Shown here one piece after another: positions 9,087-16,874 of a stretch of DNA of 64,000 bases (the first letter of the stretch is position 1; the number at the start of each line of letters is the position of its first letter). Made by a program: the position numbers and the translations under genes. The stretch is taken from assembly GCF_023921125.1 (NCBI RefSeq), contig NZ_CP099466.1, positions 3,410,001-3,474,000 on the forward strand, given 5' to 3'. The notes below the pieces were generated by a model. That model ran no database searches, was not told the DNA's origin, and saw only the letters and a list, made by a program, of their open reading frames with translations. The DNA comes from Arthrobacter caoxuetaonis. Lineage in GTDB: Bacteria > Actinomycetota > Actinomycetes > Actinomycetales > Micrococcaceae.

Positions 9087-10118
9087 CTACAGCCCGGCGT
9101 GGATCCGCTGGATGATTTCCAGCCCGCGCAGGGAGTCAGCAGGGTCAACCGGTACCGCGCTTCCGTGCAGCAGGGCCCCTGCCAGGCCGGAATAGTAGTC
9201 CTGGTACCGCCCGGCTTCGGTGGGAACCGCAGCAGCATCCGCGCCGGTGCCCAGCAGGCCCCACAGTGCCGGGTCCTCCGCCCCGTACCCGGGATCGCCG
9301 GGCAGGAGTCCGGCGTCCAGCTGTCCTTCCTGCGGGTCCATTCCGCTCTTTACCCAGGACGCTTCAGAGCCAACTACGCGGAACCGCTCCCCCGGCTGCG
9401 GCGCCAGCGAATTCATCCACAGGTGCGACATGACGCCCGAGTCGTGCCGGAGGGCAACGAACACGTCGTCGTCCGGTCCCTGCGCCACGCGCCGGGCGCG
9501 GACTTCGGCGTGCACCGGCTCGGCCGGGCCGAAAAGGGCGAGCGCCTGGTCGATCAGGTGGGGGCCCAGATCGAAGAGGATGCCGCCGCCGTCGTCCGCG
9601 CCTGCTTTGCGTTTCCACTCCTTGGCGACCACGGGTTTGTAAGACTCCATCCGTGACTCGAAGCGGCTCACGGTTCCAAACGCTCCCTGTTCCACGAGCC
9701 TGCGCAGGGTGAGGAAGTCACCGTCCCAGCGCCTGTTCTGGAACACCGAGAGAACCAGTCCGCGGGACTTTGCTGCGGCAATGAGGTCCGCCGCAGCCTG
9801 GGCCGAGTGGGCAAAGGGCTTGTCCACCACCGCGGCCAGCCCGGATTCCAGGGCCTTGAGGGCGATCGGCCCATGGGTGGCCGGCGGGGTGCTGACGACA
9901 GCGAGGTCGAGGCTCCCGGCACGCTGAAGCGCGGCCTCCGCAGTGGGAACAACGACGGCGGCTGGGTACGCAGCCGCTGCAGTTGCGGCGCGCACGGGAT
10001 CGGCCGTGACAATGACGTCCAGCGAATACCGCGGGTCCCGGGCGATCAGGGGAGCATGGAAAACCCGGCCGCCCAGGCCGTAGCCGAAGAGGACGGTGCG
10101 GATCGGCGGAGCACTCAC
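9087..10118 (-). CDS. Gfo/Idh/MocA family oxidoreductase
   Basis: A 343-residue NAD(P)-dependent oxidoreductase of the glucose-fructose/inositol dehydrogenase superfamily. The N-terminal Rossmann fold has FGYGLGGRVFHAPL (residues about 10-23), and the family EKP motif appears as VDKPFAHS near residue 98. The C-terminal alpha/beta domain begins near 125. Members oxidise or reduce sugars or cyclitols; the substrate is not evident. The GTG start at 10118 overlaps the stop of the upstream GAF-ANTAR gene as GTGA, so translation is coupled to a putative RNA-binding regulator, an unusual pairing. Confidence 0.88.
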   Translation of the reverse strand: MSAPPIRTVLFGYGLGGRVFHAPLIARDPRYSLDVIVTADPVRAATAAAAYPAAVVVPTAEAALQRAGSLDLAVVSTPPATHGPIALKALESGLAAVVDKPFAHSAQAAADLIAAAKSRGLVLSVFQNRRWDGDFLTLRRLVEQGAFGTVSRFESRMESYKPVVAKEWKRKAGADDGGGILFDLGPHLIDQALALFGPAEPVHAEVRARRVAQGPDDDVFVALRHDSGVMSHLWMNSLAPQPGERFRVVGSEASWVKSGMDPQEGQLDAGLLPGDPGYGAEDPALWGLLGTGADAAAVPTEAGRYQDYYSGLAGALLHGSAVPVDPADSLRGLEIIQRIHAGL

Positions 10119-10879
10119 GAGTTCTGGAAGTGCGTTACGGAAGGAGCGCCGTTCAGCCGGGCCACAATCTCGCCGGCGAGCACCTTGATTTTGAGGTTAC
10201 GGCTGTTGGACGCCCGTTTCAGCGTTTCGAAAGCTTCACGCTGGGAGCAGCGGTTCTGGCCCATGATGATTCCGATGGCAAGGTCTATGTCGGTGCGGGA
10301 CTGCAGGACCGCCTGCAGGTCTTCGACCGTGGAGGCCCGCTGCGACATCCGGACGGCGAGGCGCAGGGCCAGGGAAGCCTCCGCGCCGTAGGTGCGGGCG
10401 GTCCGCTGGAAATCCTCGTCAAAGGTGCCGGCTGAGCGCGAGTACAGGTTCAGCGCGGCGCGGGCGTGGCCTTCCAGGCTCAGCGGCACCGCGTACATTG
10501 ACCGCACTCCCTGCGCAACGACATGCTGCAGGTACTGCGGCCATCTGTCGTCAGCCGAAGTGTCGGGAACGTACACGGCCTCATGGACGCGGAGGGCATG
10601 CAGGCACGGACCGTCATCGAACGCGTACTGCATTTCATCCATTTCCAGGGCGGTGCTGTCGCTGCTTGCGACGGTGTAGCTGTGTTCCCTGGAACGCTGG
10701 AGCGTAATTCCGCAGAAGACCTGGCCCCGGGAAGAGAGCGACGATGCGCTGAGCCGGGCCAGCTGCTGCAGGAACTCCAAGACGTCTTCGTGATGTACCA
10801 AAAGGTCCTGCAGCTGCGCTGCCGTAGCGGTGGCAGACCTGAGGTCGTCCACATCCGTTTCCTGCCCTGATGCAGGCAC
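10115..10879 (-). CDS. GAF and ANTAR domain regulator
   Basis: A 254-residue protein. A GAF sensor domain occupies about residues 40-170 (FDDGPCLHALRVHEAVYVPDTSADDRWPQY is typical). The ANTAR domain near 190-245 (IDLAIGIIMGQNRCSQREAFETLKRASNSRNLKIKVLAGEIV) is an RNA-binding antitermination module. Such actinobacterial proteins sense a small ligand or stress and are expected to bind paired hexaloop hairpins in leader RNAs, preventing termination. It overlaps the downstream oxidoreductase gene by four bases. Its RNA targets are not known; I did not find a convincing double-hairpin leader nearby. Confidence 0.9.
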   Translation of the reverse strand: MPASGQETDVDDLRSATATAAQLQDLLVHHEDVLEFLQQLARLSASSLSSRGQVFCGITLQRSREHSYTVASSDSTALEMDEMQYAFDDGPCLHALRVHEAVYVPDTSADDRWPQYLQHVVAQGVRSMYAVPLSLEGHARAALNLYSRSAGTFDEDFQRTARTYGAEASLALRLAVRMSQRASTVEDLQAVLQSRTDIDLAIGIIMGQNRCSQREAFETLKRASNSRNLKIKVLAGEIVARLNGAPSVTHFQNS

Positions 10880-10978
10880 TCGGTCCCCCTGATTGTCGTG
10901 TCTGAGCTTAGATACTACGATAACTGGAGACGGTCAAGACGCGGCCATGGCTTCCTTCGTACCCTGATGGAGTAATCA

Positions 10979-11170
10979 ATGGGCCTACCGGCGCATTTGC
11001 CGTCCTGCCACCACTGCGGTGTTGACGACTATCTGATCTACGAGTTCTACACTGCTCCCTCCGATGACGCTCCGGGAATGGTGAGCTACACCTGTTCAGC
11101 GTGTGAAACCTTTGCGGGGCACGAAGTTCCCGCCGGCTGGTCTCCCCCAGGGTGGCGTGTTGGGCACTGA
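10979..11170 (+). CDS. small zinc-ribbon-like protein
   Basis: A 63-residue protein opening MGLPAHLPSCHHCGVDDY, with a second cysteine pair in YTCSACETF. The two CxxC knuckles (residues about 10-13 and 40-43) suggest a single zinc ribbon. The ribosome-binding site GGAG sits 8 bases ahead of the ATG. It ends inside the start region of the following gene, so the two are probably co-transcribed. I do not recognise the family; a structural or nucleic-acid-binding role is a guess. Confidence 0.6.
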   Translation: MGLPAHLPSCHHCGVDDYLIYEFYTAPSDDAPGMVSYTCSACETFAGHEVPAGWSPPGWRVGH

Positions 11171-11564
11171 CTCGCCCGCCCCCGCCGGAGAACTCGCCTG
11201 GCTGCTGTCAGCGGCAGCACACCTCAGAGAGCTGGCCGACCGCCGCCTCCTTGATGACCTCGCGCTGACGGAGAAGACCCTGCTGGTCTTGAACGCCATG
11301 CCGGAGGAGGAGTCGCTTCTCCCGGGAATCGCCTGGCAGGCCGAGATGGGAGTCCCGGAGACTGCTTTTGCCCTCGCGTCCCTGCTCGGCGCGGGCTATG
11401 TCCGCACCGCTCCGAGGAAACGGTGGGCCCGCACTTCCTCGGGAACACACGTGCTGGAGAAGCTGCATGAAGCCTGTTCCGAGCGGACAGATGAGTCCGA
11501 ACTCCGCAGGGCGCTGCTCCTGCTGATCCAATCCATGGACACCAGTCTTCCGGACCTGGCTTAG
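11157..11564 (+). CDS. MarR-like winged-helix protein
   Basis: About 135 residues if the GTG at 11157 is used. The central part (LALTEKTLLVLNAMPEEESLLPGIAWQAEMGVPETAFALASLLGAGYVRT) has the spacing of a winged helix-turn-helix, with a recognition helix near VPETAFALASLLGAG and a wing at RTAPRKRWARTSSG, similar to MarR proteins. Flanking helices would form a dimer interface. The start is uncertain: it overlaps the 63-residue gene by 14 bases, and an ATG at 11103 in the same frame would lengthen the overlap. A strong hairpin terminator follows the stop. No target is evident. Confidence 0.55.
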   Translation: MLGTDSPAPAGELAWLLSAAAHLRELADRRLLDDLALTEKTLLVLNAMPEEESLLPGIAWQAEMGVPETAFALASLLGAGYVRTAPRKRWARTSSGTHVLEKLHEACSERTDESELRRALLLLIQSMDTSLPDLA

Positions 11565-11574
11565 GTACTTAACG

Positions 11575-11612
11575 AAACAGCAGGTCCGGAAGACCTTCCG
11601 GACCTGCTGTTT
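11575..11612. terminator. bidirectional hairpin terminator
   Basis: Perfect 18-bp inverted repeat (arms 11575-11592 and 11595-11612, AAACAGCAGGTCCGGAAG and its complement) between the convergent MarR-like and catalase genes. The A-rich left end and T-rich right end supply a short U tract in both directions. Confidence 0.85.
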
Positions 11613-11624
11613 CTGTCTGTGCCG

Positions 11625-13847
11625 CTATGCCGATTGCGCGACTGGGAAACGCTCCCAGACCCGGTGCTGGGCGAGGAGCTCAGTCAATCGGGGGACCAGC
11701 GAGTCCACATCTTCCATCAGCACGCCCGGGGCTTCCTCCGGGATCCCGGACGCGGCCAGCACAGCTGTGCCGCTGCCCCAGGCCGCCAGGGCCTTGGAAT
11801 GCCGGTACGCCTCCGTGAGGAGTATGGCGACGCGCGGGTCGATAGCCGGATGTCCGGCCGGATTCCCGGCCTTGGCATCGAGGCTGTCCAAGGCATCGGG
11901 CCCATGCTCACCTGCACCGGCGACGATCACGGCGTCGAACTCCGTGGACCGGGCGGTGAGGTAGGTCCGCTGGACCGGCACCTGGCCGCCGAGCATGCCG
12001 CCCTTGGGTGCGATGACCAGCGGGACCATGTTGGCTGCGTCGACCGCGGTCCGGAGGCGTTCCAGGTCCGCCAGGTCGGTGCTGTCGTCTGCGAGGATCC
12101 CAATGATGCGGCCGTCCACGGGCCAGGTCCGGCCCACTTGGCGCAGTGCAGGGCTCGGGTCCGTGTCTTCCGGCTGCACGGTTGGTGCCGGTGCGGGAAG
12201 GCCCAGGCCTGCCGCGACTTCCGTGCAAAGGCGCTCATCAATGTTTGCGAGCGCCTGGAGCTGGCGTACCTTGATGTTCTCCTCGTAGCACTTGCCGAGT
12301 TCGAACGTGTAGGCCTGGATCACGTGGTCCTGCTCCACCGGAGTGAGGGAGCGGAAGAACTGCCGCGGCTGGCTGTAGTGGTCATCAAATGTTGCCGGGT
12401 TTTGCCGGACCTTGCGGGACTCAGCCACCGGCACGGGAACGTCGATGAAGGCACCCATGTCAGCGCCCGCCAGGAAGGGACATCCGCCGTCGAGCGAGTT
12501 GGGCTGGTACGGAGCCACGCCGCTGTGCACGGCATCCTGGTGGAAGCCGTCCCGCAGCATGTCGTTGACCGGCGCGTGCGGACGGTTGATCGGGATCTGG
12601 TGGAAGTTCGGTCCGCCGAGCCGGGTCAGCTGCGTATCGATGTAGGAGAACAGCCGGCCCTGCAGCAGCGGGTCGTTGGTGACGTCGATCCCCGGAACCA
12701 GATGGCCCGGATGGAACGCGACCTGCTCGGTTTCGGCGAAGTAATTCGTGGTGTTCCGGTTCAGTGTCATCGTGCCGATGATCTGGACGGGTGCCAGTTC
12801 TTCGGGAACGATCTTGGTCGGATCCAGCAGGTCGATGCCCGCGAACATCTCTTCCTCGGTATCGGGGAAGACCTGCACGCCCAGGTCCCACTCGGGGTAG
12901 GCGCCGGCTTCGATGGCATCGGCGAGGTCGCGGCGGTGGTAATCGGGATCCATGCCGTTGATGATCTGTGCTTCCTCCCATACGAGGGAGTGCACGCCCA
13001 GCCGGGGCTTCCAGTGGAACTTGACCAGGGACGTCTCACCCTTGGCGTTCACAACGCGGAACGTGTGGACGCCAAATCCTTCCATGGTCCGGTAGGAGCG
13101 GGGAATGCCGCGGTCGGACATGTTCCACATCGTGTGGTGCTGGGCCTCGGTGTGCAGTGACACGAAGTCCCAGAAGGTGTCATGGGCGCTCTGTGCCTGG
13201 GGGATTTCCCGGTCCGGGTGGGGCTTGCCGGCGTGGATGACATCCGGGAACTTGATGGCGTCTTGGATGAAGAACACCGGGATGTTGTTGCCCACCAGGT
13301 CGAAGGTCCCCTCGTCCGTGTAGAACTTCGTGGCAAAGCCGCGGGTATCACGCACGGTGTCGGCGGATCCACGGGAACCGAGCACCGTGGAGAACCGAAC
13401 AAACACGGGTGTCTGGGCGTCCTTGGCGAGGAACCCTGCGCGGGTAATGCCTTCGGCGGCGCCGTTCGCAACAAAAACGCCGTGGGCTGCCGCACCCCTG
13501 GCATGCACCACGCGCTCCGGAATCCGCTCATGGTCGAAGTGGGTGATTTTCTCCCGCAGGTGATGGTCCTGCAGCAGCACCGGGCCGCGGGGGCCGGCCT
13601 TGAGCGAATGGTCGGTGTTCTGCAGCCGGGCTCCCTGTGCGGTAGTCAGGTACCGTCCGGACTGCGCGTTTGATGTCTTGGGCGCACCGCTGGGAACACC
13701 AGTGGGTGAAACCGTTTCCGGGGCATCCTGATCCGGCTTTGGCGGCAGCGGATCGTGGGGCTCTGTGGGCTCCGTTAGCGATGGTGCCTGGGGTGCTGGT
13801 ACCCCGGGGATGGGAACTTCGTTGGCGGGTGTGCTCTGATCAGGCAT
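11625..13847 (-). CDS. katE: catalase, large-subunit HPII type
   Basis: Decomposes hydrogen peroxide to water and oxygen using heme. At 740 residues it is of the large-subunit class. The catalytic His lies in [13 protein letters not shown] and the partner Asn in [14 protein letters not shown]; the proximal heme ligand Tyr is in [13 protein letters not shown]. The last 160 residues ([28 protein letters not shown] onward) form the DJ-1/PfpI-like flavodoxin domain found only in large catalases. The first 75 residues are a proline-rich extension. The start at 13847 has GGAGG five bases upstream; an ATG at 13904 lacks support. Likely a stationary-phase or general stress enzyme by analogy to KatE. 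Confidence 0.95.
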   Translation of the reverse strand: MPDQSTPANEVPIPGVPAPQAPSLTEPTEPHDPLPPKPDQDAPETVSPTGVPSGAPKTSNAQSGRYLTTAQGARLQNTDHSLKAGPRGPVLLQDHHLREKITHFDHERIPERVVHARGAAAHGVFVANGAAEGITRAGFLAKDAQTPVFVRFSTVLGSRGSADTVRDTRGFATKFYTDEGTFDLVGNNIPVFFIQDAIKFPDVIHAGKPHPDREIPQAQSAHDTFWDFVSLHTEAQHHTMWNMSDRGIPRSYRTMEGFGVHTFRVVNAKGETSLVKFHWKPRLGVHSLVWEEAQIINGMDPDYHRRDLADAIEAGAYPEWDLGVQVFPDTEEEMFAGIDLLDPTKIVPEELAPVQIIGTMTLNRNTTNYFAETEQVAFHPGHLVPGIDVTNDPLLQGRLFSYIDTQLTRLGGPNFHQIPINRPHAPVNDMLRDGFHQDAVHSGVAPYQPNSLDGGCPFLAGADMGAFIDVPVPVAESRKVRQNPATFDDHYSQPRQFFRSLTPVEQDHVIQAYTFELGKCYEENIKVRQLQALANIDERLCTEVAAGLGLPAPAPTVQPEDTDPSPALRQVGRTWPVDGRIIGILADDSTDLADLERLRTAVDAANMVPLVIAPKGGMLGGQVPVQRTYLTARSTEFDAVIVAGAGEHGPDALDSLDAKAGNPAGHPAIDPRVAILLTEAYRHSKALAAWGSGTAVLAASGIPEEAPGVLMEDVDSLVPRLTELLAQHRVWERFPVAQSA

Positions 13848-13979
13848 AAGGCCTCCATCTCGTCGAACATGCTGGCCGCGCTTGAGGCGCCGCCCCGCCA
13901 CCACCTTATCGAAAATTAGTAAGGGTACTTAACACATTGCACGCGGGCCCGCCCGTGTCGGCTGGCCGGGGCAAAATAA

Positions 13980-14025
13980 AAGGACGGATCTGCCTGTAGG
14001 GGGGGGCACAGGCAAATCCGTCCTT
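13980..14025 (-). terminator. intrinsic terminator with C-rich loop
   Basis: Arms 13980-13997 and 14008-14025 pair over 18 positions with one mismatch. Read on the minus strand the loop contains eight consecutive C, and the hairpin is followed by CCTTTTATTTTG, a proper U-rich tail. It ends the minus-strand unit containing the small protein, the SpaB_C-like gene and the 16-residue peptide. Confidence 0.85.
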
Positions 14026-14146
14026 ACGGGGCGCTAGCCCCTGCCATCCAGCCGAGCCGCAATGGGCACCGCGCCGGATGGACATCCTTAGCCGAGCTCG
14101 AGCGGCCCCTGCGCCACTCGTCCCGAAATCTGCTGCTGGGACCGCT
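14026..14146. other. gap without recognised gene
   Basis: Together with the terminator and the catalase leader, this makes about 300 bases (13848-14146) without a gene. I see no ORF with a ribosome-binding site, tRNA or repeat here beyond the terminator hairpin at 13980-14025. Confidence 0.4.
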
Positions 14147-14338
14147 TTAGTCCCACAAACCGTCCGCCCATGCCTGATCCCGAAGGTAATCACGGGCCGG
14201 GCCGACGCTCCAGAGTTCCCCGCGGGACTCAACGTACCCCATGTCCCGCATGTCCTCGACGGTGTCTTCGCTGCAGCCAAGAACCGTTCCCAAGTCTTTG
14301 CCGTCCCCCACCAGAACGACTTCGTGCCGCGCTCCCAT
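14147..14338 (-). CDS. 63-residue hypothetical protein downstream of SpaB_C-like gene
   Basis: A 63-residue acidic protein (MGARHEVVLVGDG at the start, AWADGLWD at the end). An AGGAGG ribosome-binding site 5 bases ahead of the ATG at 14338 fixes the start; the frame is open further upstream but that part is not supported. The segment LGTVLGCSEDTVEDMRDMGYVESRGELWSVG could be a small helical DNA- or protein-binding fold, but I do not recognise a family. It lies 49 bases after the SpaB_C-like gene on the same strand and before a strong terminator, so it probably belongs to that transcription unit. Confidence 0.65.
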   Translation of the reverse strand: MGARHEVVLVGDGKDLGTVLGCSEDTVEDMRDMGYVESRGELWSVGPARDYLRDQAWADGLWD

Positions 14339-14387
14339 GACGACCTCCTGATCCTTCAAGGGCTCCCCCCGGTCCATCCGGAAGGCC

Positions 14388-15347
14388 TTAGTGCTTATCC
14401 AGGAGCATGGCTTCGCGCTCAGTGCTCCACGTCCTGGCGTAGAGGCCCATAGCTGCCTCTTCCCGCAGGGATAAACCAAGGCGGTTCAGGAGCATGTGCG
14501 CCTGATAAACCGTCAAGTGCTGGGCACTGCGGCTGACCCTGGCCTTATCTGCCCGGTATAGGTAGGTATCCATGGTGCGGAACCATCGACGGCGCCAGTT
14601 CTCCACCGCGGACTCTGCGGCTGTTGCCGCCATCAGCCGGTGCGTGGGCATGACTTTGGCGCTGACCTGGACCGTCATGGCCTGCCTGACGCTTGCGGCA
14701 CGGGGGCCAAACCCCGCGGTGCAGCTGCGCAGGTGGCTGTCCCAGTAGTAGTCCCAGGAAAGCCGCCGCCGGTCGGGCCAGCTGGAGGCACGGGGACCCT
14801 TCATCATGCTGCGCGCCGAATCGAACAGGAGCAGCGAGCCCAGTGCCCACCTGTTCTGAACCTTCGGGAAGCGGGCAGTAGCCCAGGTGCCGAGATCCGA
14901 TGAGAGTTCGAAAACTTCTTCGGCGAGGGCAAGGCCCTCAACACCGCCATACTTGGCCAGGGCGGCCTCAACCCTCGGGTCCTGCTGTTCAGCTCCCCCG
15001 GGGCCGAGGCGATCCGAAGCCGGCTCCCCGAACGCATGCGTAACGGTGAGGTGCCCAATGACTCCGCTTGCCTGTTCCTGCAACGCACCAAGCAGTGAGT
15101 GCAGTCGGTCCAGCGTCTCCTGCGGCGCCAGGATCTTCATTTGCACATGGGCGTTGGAGGGTTCGGAGCAGCGGGTGTAGAACCACCGCTGGGCGCCCCA
15201 AACCTGCGCCTGCGCCGCCAGCGGGGTAACCAGTTCTCCAATGATGCCGTCCGCTACATCGAAGCCGCCGGTATAGATGGAAAGTGTCCACCAATGAGTG
15301 CTTGCATTAGTTCGCGAGGCGTTTCGAACTGCTGTTAGCTGGCTCAT
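14388..15347 (-). CDS. stand-alone SpaB_C/thiopeptide-type bacteriocin biosynthesis domain protein
   Basis: A 319-residue protein resembling the C-terminal (elimination) domain of class I lantibiotic dehydratases, the group also called the thiopeptide-type bacteriocin biosynthesis domain. The hallmark is the opening after a short leader: WWTLSIYTGGFDVADGIIGE, then LAAQAQVWGAQRWFYTRCSEP and NAHVQMKIL, matching the family pattern of a Trp-rich strand, a helix and the WFY.R(Y/C)..P..H...K strand. In multi-domain enzymes the domain eliminates glutamate from glutamylated Ser/Thr, or in thiopeptides performs the pyridine-forming cycloaddition. Here no glutamylation domain, protease or transporter is near. 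GGAGG precedes the ATG by 9 bases. A 16-codon peptide gene lies 97 bases upstream on the same strand. Confidence 0.7.
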   Translation of the reverse strand: MSQLTAVRNASRTNASTHWWTLSIYTGGFDVADGIIGELVTPLAAQAQVWGAQRWFYTRCSEPSNAHVQMKILAPQETLDRLHSLLGALQEQASGVIGHLTVTHAFGEPASDRLGPGGAEQQDPRVEAALAKYGGVEGLALAEEVFELSSDLGTWATARFPKVQNRWALGSLLLFDSARSMMKGPRASSWPDRRRLSWDYYWDSHLRSCTAGFGPRAASVRQAMTVQVSAKVMPTHRLMAATAAESAVENWRRRWFRTMDTYLYRADKARVSRSAQHLTVYQAHMLLNRLGLSLREEAAMGLYARTWSTEREAMLLDKH

Positions 15348-15444
15348 GGCTTTCTTCCTCCGGGTTCAAAGCTGGTTACCCCACTGGGGCGGGTCTAGAT
15401 AGTTGCTACTGGTTGGTCCTTCCCCCCAATACGAGGGGTGAGTA

Positions 15445-15495
15445 CTAGAACCACTCCCAGCTCTTGGTGGAAACCGATGCCGTGGTCTTCTTCAT
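15445..15495 (-). CDS. 16-residue peptide, candidate RiPP precursor or signal
   Basis: An open frame encoding MKKTTASVSTKSWEWF followed by TAG. It is far too short for automatic callers, but its ribosome-binding site (AGGGG, 7 bases ahead of ATG) is strong. The peptide has a basic N-terminus, a Ser/Thr-rich middle (five of residues 4-10) and an aromatic C-terminus with Trp-x-Trp-Phe. It precedes the SpaB_C-like gene by 97 bases on the same strand, and a TrmB/LuxR-type regulator is divergent. Ser/Thr and Trp are residues that RiPP enzymes modify, so a modified-peptide substrate is plausible. Alternatives are a leader peptide that controls translation of the downstream gene, or chance. Translation is not proven. 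Confidence 0.5.
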   Translation of the reverse strand: MKKTTASVSTKSWEWF

Positions 15496-15696
15496 GTCGT
15501 ATCCCCTCTTATTGTTCGGCTGGTTGCACAGCCGGTCGTGTTTGACTCCGAAAGCTTCCCCCGCCCCGCGGAGGGCTGTCCACAGTTACCAATTTCAGCT
15601 TCCTGTCATGTCCGGATGATGCCCGCACGGTCCCCGATGACACTCCAAAACACCCCCGGAAATGACTCTGAACTGCGGTTTTGTGTTCTTTGGGTG

Positions 15697-15715
15697 CCGA
15701 AAAAGCTGGTTTCGG
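15697..15715. promoter_or_regulatory. candidate operator CCGAAA-N7-TTTCGG
   Basis: Perfect 6-bp inverted repeat with a 7-base spacer, about 150 bases ahead of the regulator start and 200 ahead of the peptide gene. The spacing suits a dimeric LuxR-type or winged-helix regulator. Binding is inferred. Confidence 0.4.
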
Positions 15716-15721
15716 TGGACA

Positions 15722-15739
15722 ATGGCATTAACCTGCCAT
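15722..15739. promoter_or_regulatory. candidate operator ATGGCA-N6-TGCCAT
   Basis: Perfect 6-bp inverted repeat six bases after the previous dyad. The pair of adjacent dyads in one divergent promoter region raises the chance that at least one is functional. Confidence 0.35.
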
Positions 15740-15860
15740 GTCAGTTTCTCCGGGTTCCAATTTCGACACGGAACGATTTCCACGGGGGCCAGCCATCCCG
15801 GCCGGCAGACGGATAAGGTACCAGTTACCAGCGGGGCGAACCGCGGTCCAGGAGGAAGAT

Positions 15861-16829
15861 TTGCTCGATCAGGTGTCGGTTGAGGTCTACCGCTATGCTG
15901 TCTCCCACCCGGGCTGGACGCCGGCGGAGGCATCGGATGCGCTCGGATACACAACGCGTGCGATAGACCGTGCCGTTGACGAGCTTCGCTCCCGCTGCCT
16001 GCTGTTTATCGAGGGATCGGAGACTCCGATCTACACCGCAGTCTCGCCGGATGTCGCCCTGGCCGAACTCGTGGACCCCGACGAACGGGCCATGCTGGAA
16101 CTGCGCACCCGCATTGGCGCCAAACGCCGGGAACTCGCCAGTCTGGTGCCTACCTTCGCTGAGGCACGCCGCCAAGTCGAAGCGGATGCTTCCGTCGAGG
16201 TCCTGGAGGACCCGGAGCAGGTCCAGCGGGTACTGATTGAGTATGGCCGCTCGGCGTCCGAACGGGTGCTGATTGCACGTCCGGGACAAGGCTCAAACGC
16301 CGATTTCCAGGAAGAGAGCGTCCAGAAGGACCTGGACCTGCTCCGGGGCGGGGTCAAGCGCCAGACCCTGTACCATGCCAGCACCAGGGACCATGTCCCA
16401 ACGCGCAAGGCTGTGGAAATGATCAGCCACGCCGGCGGGGAGTTCCGAACCCTCCCCTACGTTCCGCTGCGCACACTCATCTTCGATGACAAAGTAGCAG
16501 TGGTGGCCCGGCAGCTGCACAGCTATGACCGTGCCGGGCTGGTCATCCGCGATCCGAACCTCATCGCCCTGTTTTCCATGCTCTTTGAATTCGCCTGGAG
16601 CCTTGCAGATCCCTTCCTCGATGAGGAACCCCGGAAAGCGGTGCTGAGCAGCACCCAGCGTTCCGTCCTGGCCGGACTGGCGGCAGGGCACTCGGATGAG
16701 GTCATTGCCCGCCGCGTCGGCATCAGCGTGCGCACCTGCCGCCGCCACATCGCGTGGATGCTCGAGGAGCTGAAGGCGGAAAGCAGGTTCCAGGCGGGGA
16801 TCAAGGCCCACAAGGCAGGCTGGATCTAG
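15861..16829 (+). CDS. TrmB-like/LuxR-type transcriptional regulator
   Basis: A 322-residue regulator with three parts: an N-terminal winged helix (VYRYAVSHPGWTPAEASDALGYTTRAIDRAVDELRSRCLL, about residues 8-48), a central phospholipase-D-like TrmB sensor region (ERVLIARPG... LDLLRGGVKRQTLYHAS, then PLRTLIFDDKVAVVARQ) and a C-terminal LuxR helix-turn-helix (LSSTQRSVLAGLAAGHSDEVIARRVGISVRTCRRHIAWMLEELKA). This architecture is common in actinobacterial specialised metabolism. A TTG start at 15861 is chosen because AGGAGG lies 5 bases upstream; an in-frame ATG at 15738 would add 41 residues but has no ribosome-binding site. It is divergent from the peptide/SpaB_C unit and is its likely regulator. 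Confidence 0.85.
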   Translation: MLDQVSVEVYRYAVSHPGWTPAEASDALGYTTRAIDRAVDELRSRCLLFIEGSETPIYTAVSPDVALAELVDPDERAMLELRTRIGAKRRELASLVPTFAEARRQVEADASVEVLEDPEQVQRVLIEYGRSASERVLIARPGQGSNADFQEESVQKDLDLLRGGVKRQTLYHASTRDHVPTRKAVEMISHAGGEFRTLPYVPLRTLIFDDKVAVVARQLHSYDRAGLVIRDPNLIALFSMLFEFAWSLADPFLDEEPRKAVLSSTQRSVLAGLAAGHSDEVIARRVGISVRTCRRHIAWMLEELKAESRFQAGIKAHKAGWI

Positions 16830-16874
16830 GAAACCTGTGTTGCTTGGCGGTCAACTCGGATGCCATGATGTGGC

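Larger units (their letters stand above)
15496..15860. promoter_or_regulatory. divergent control region of the RiPP-like locus
   Basis: These 365 bases separate the peptide gene from the divergent regulator and are less G+C-rich than the surroundings. They hold three short dyads: CGGCTG-N6-CAGCCG at 15517-15534 (close enough to the peptide start to be a leader hairpin), CCGAAA-N7-TTTCGG at 15697-15715 and ATGGCA-N6-TGCCAT at 15722-15739. No other gene with a ribosome-binding site was seen. Promoter boxes could not be placed with confidence. Confidence 0.5.

Noticed and set aside
7678..9195. Long plus-strand open frame (505 codons) opposite the AAHS transporter
   Set aside because: It is antisense to a clear transporter, has unlikely composition (many Gly, Asp, His, Gln) and no domain. 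High G+C makes such shadows common.
13906..14280. Minus-strand open frame of 124 codons downstream of the SpaB_C unit
   Set aside because: It runs through the terminator hairpin, overlaps the better supported 63-residue gene out of frame, and has shadow-like composition.
15738..15860. Upstream ATG start for the LuxR-type regulator, or a separate 41-residue leader peptide
   Set aside because: No ribosome-binding site at 15738, whereas TTG at 15861 has a perfect one; there is no stop to make a separate peptide.
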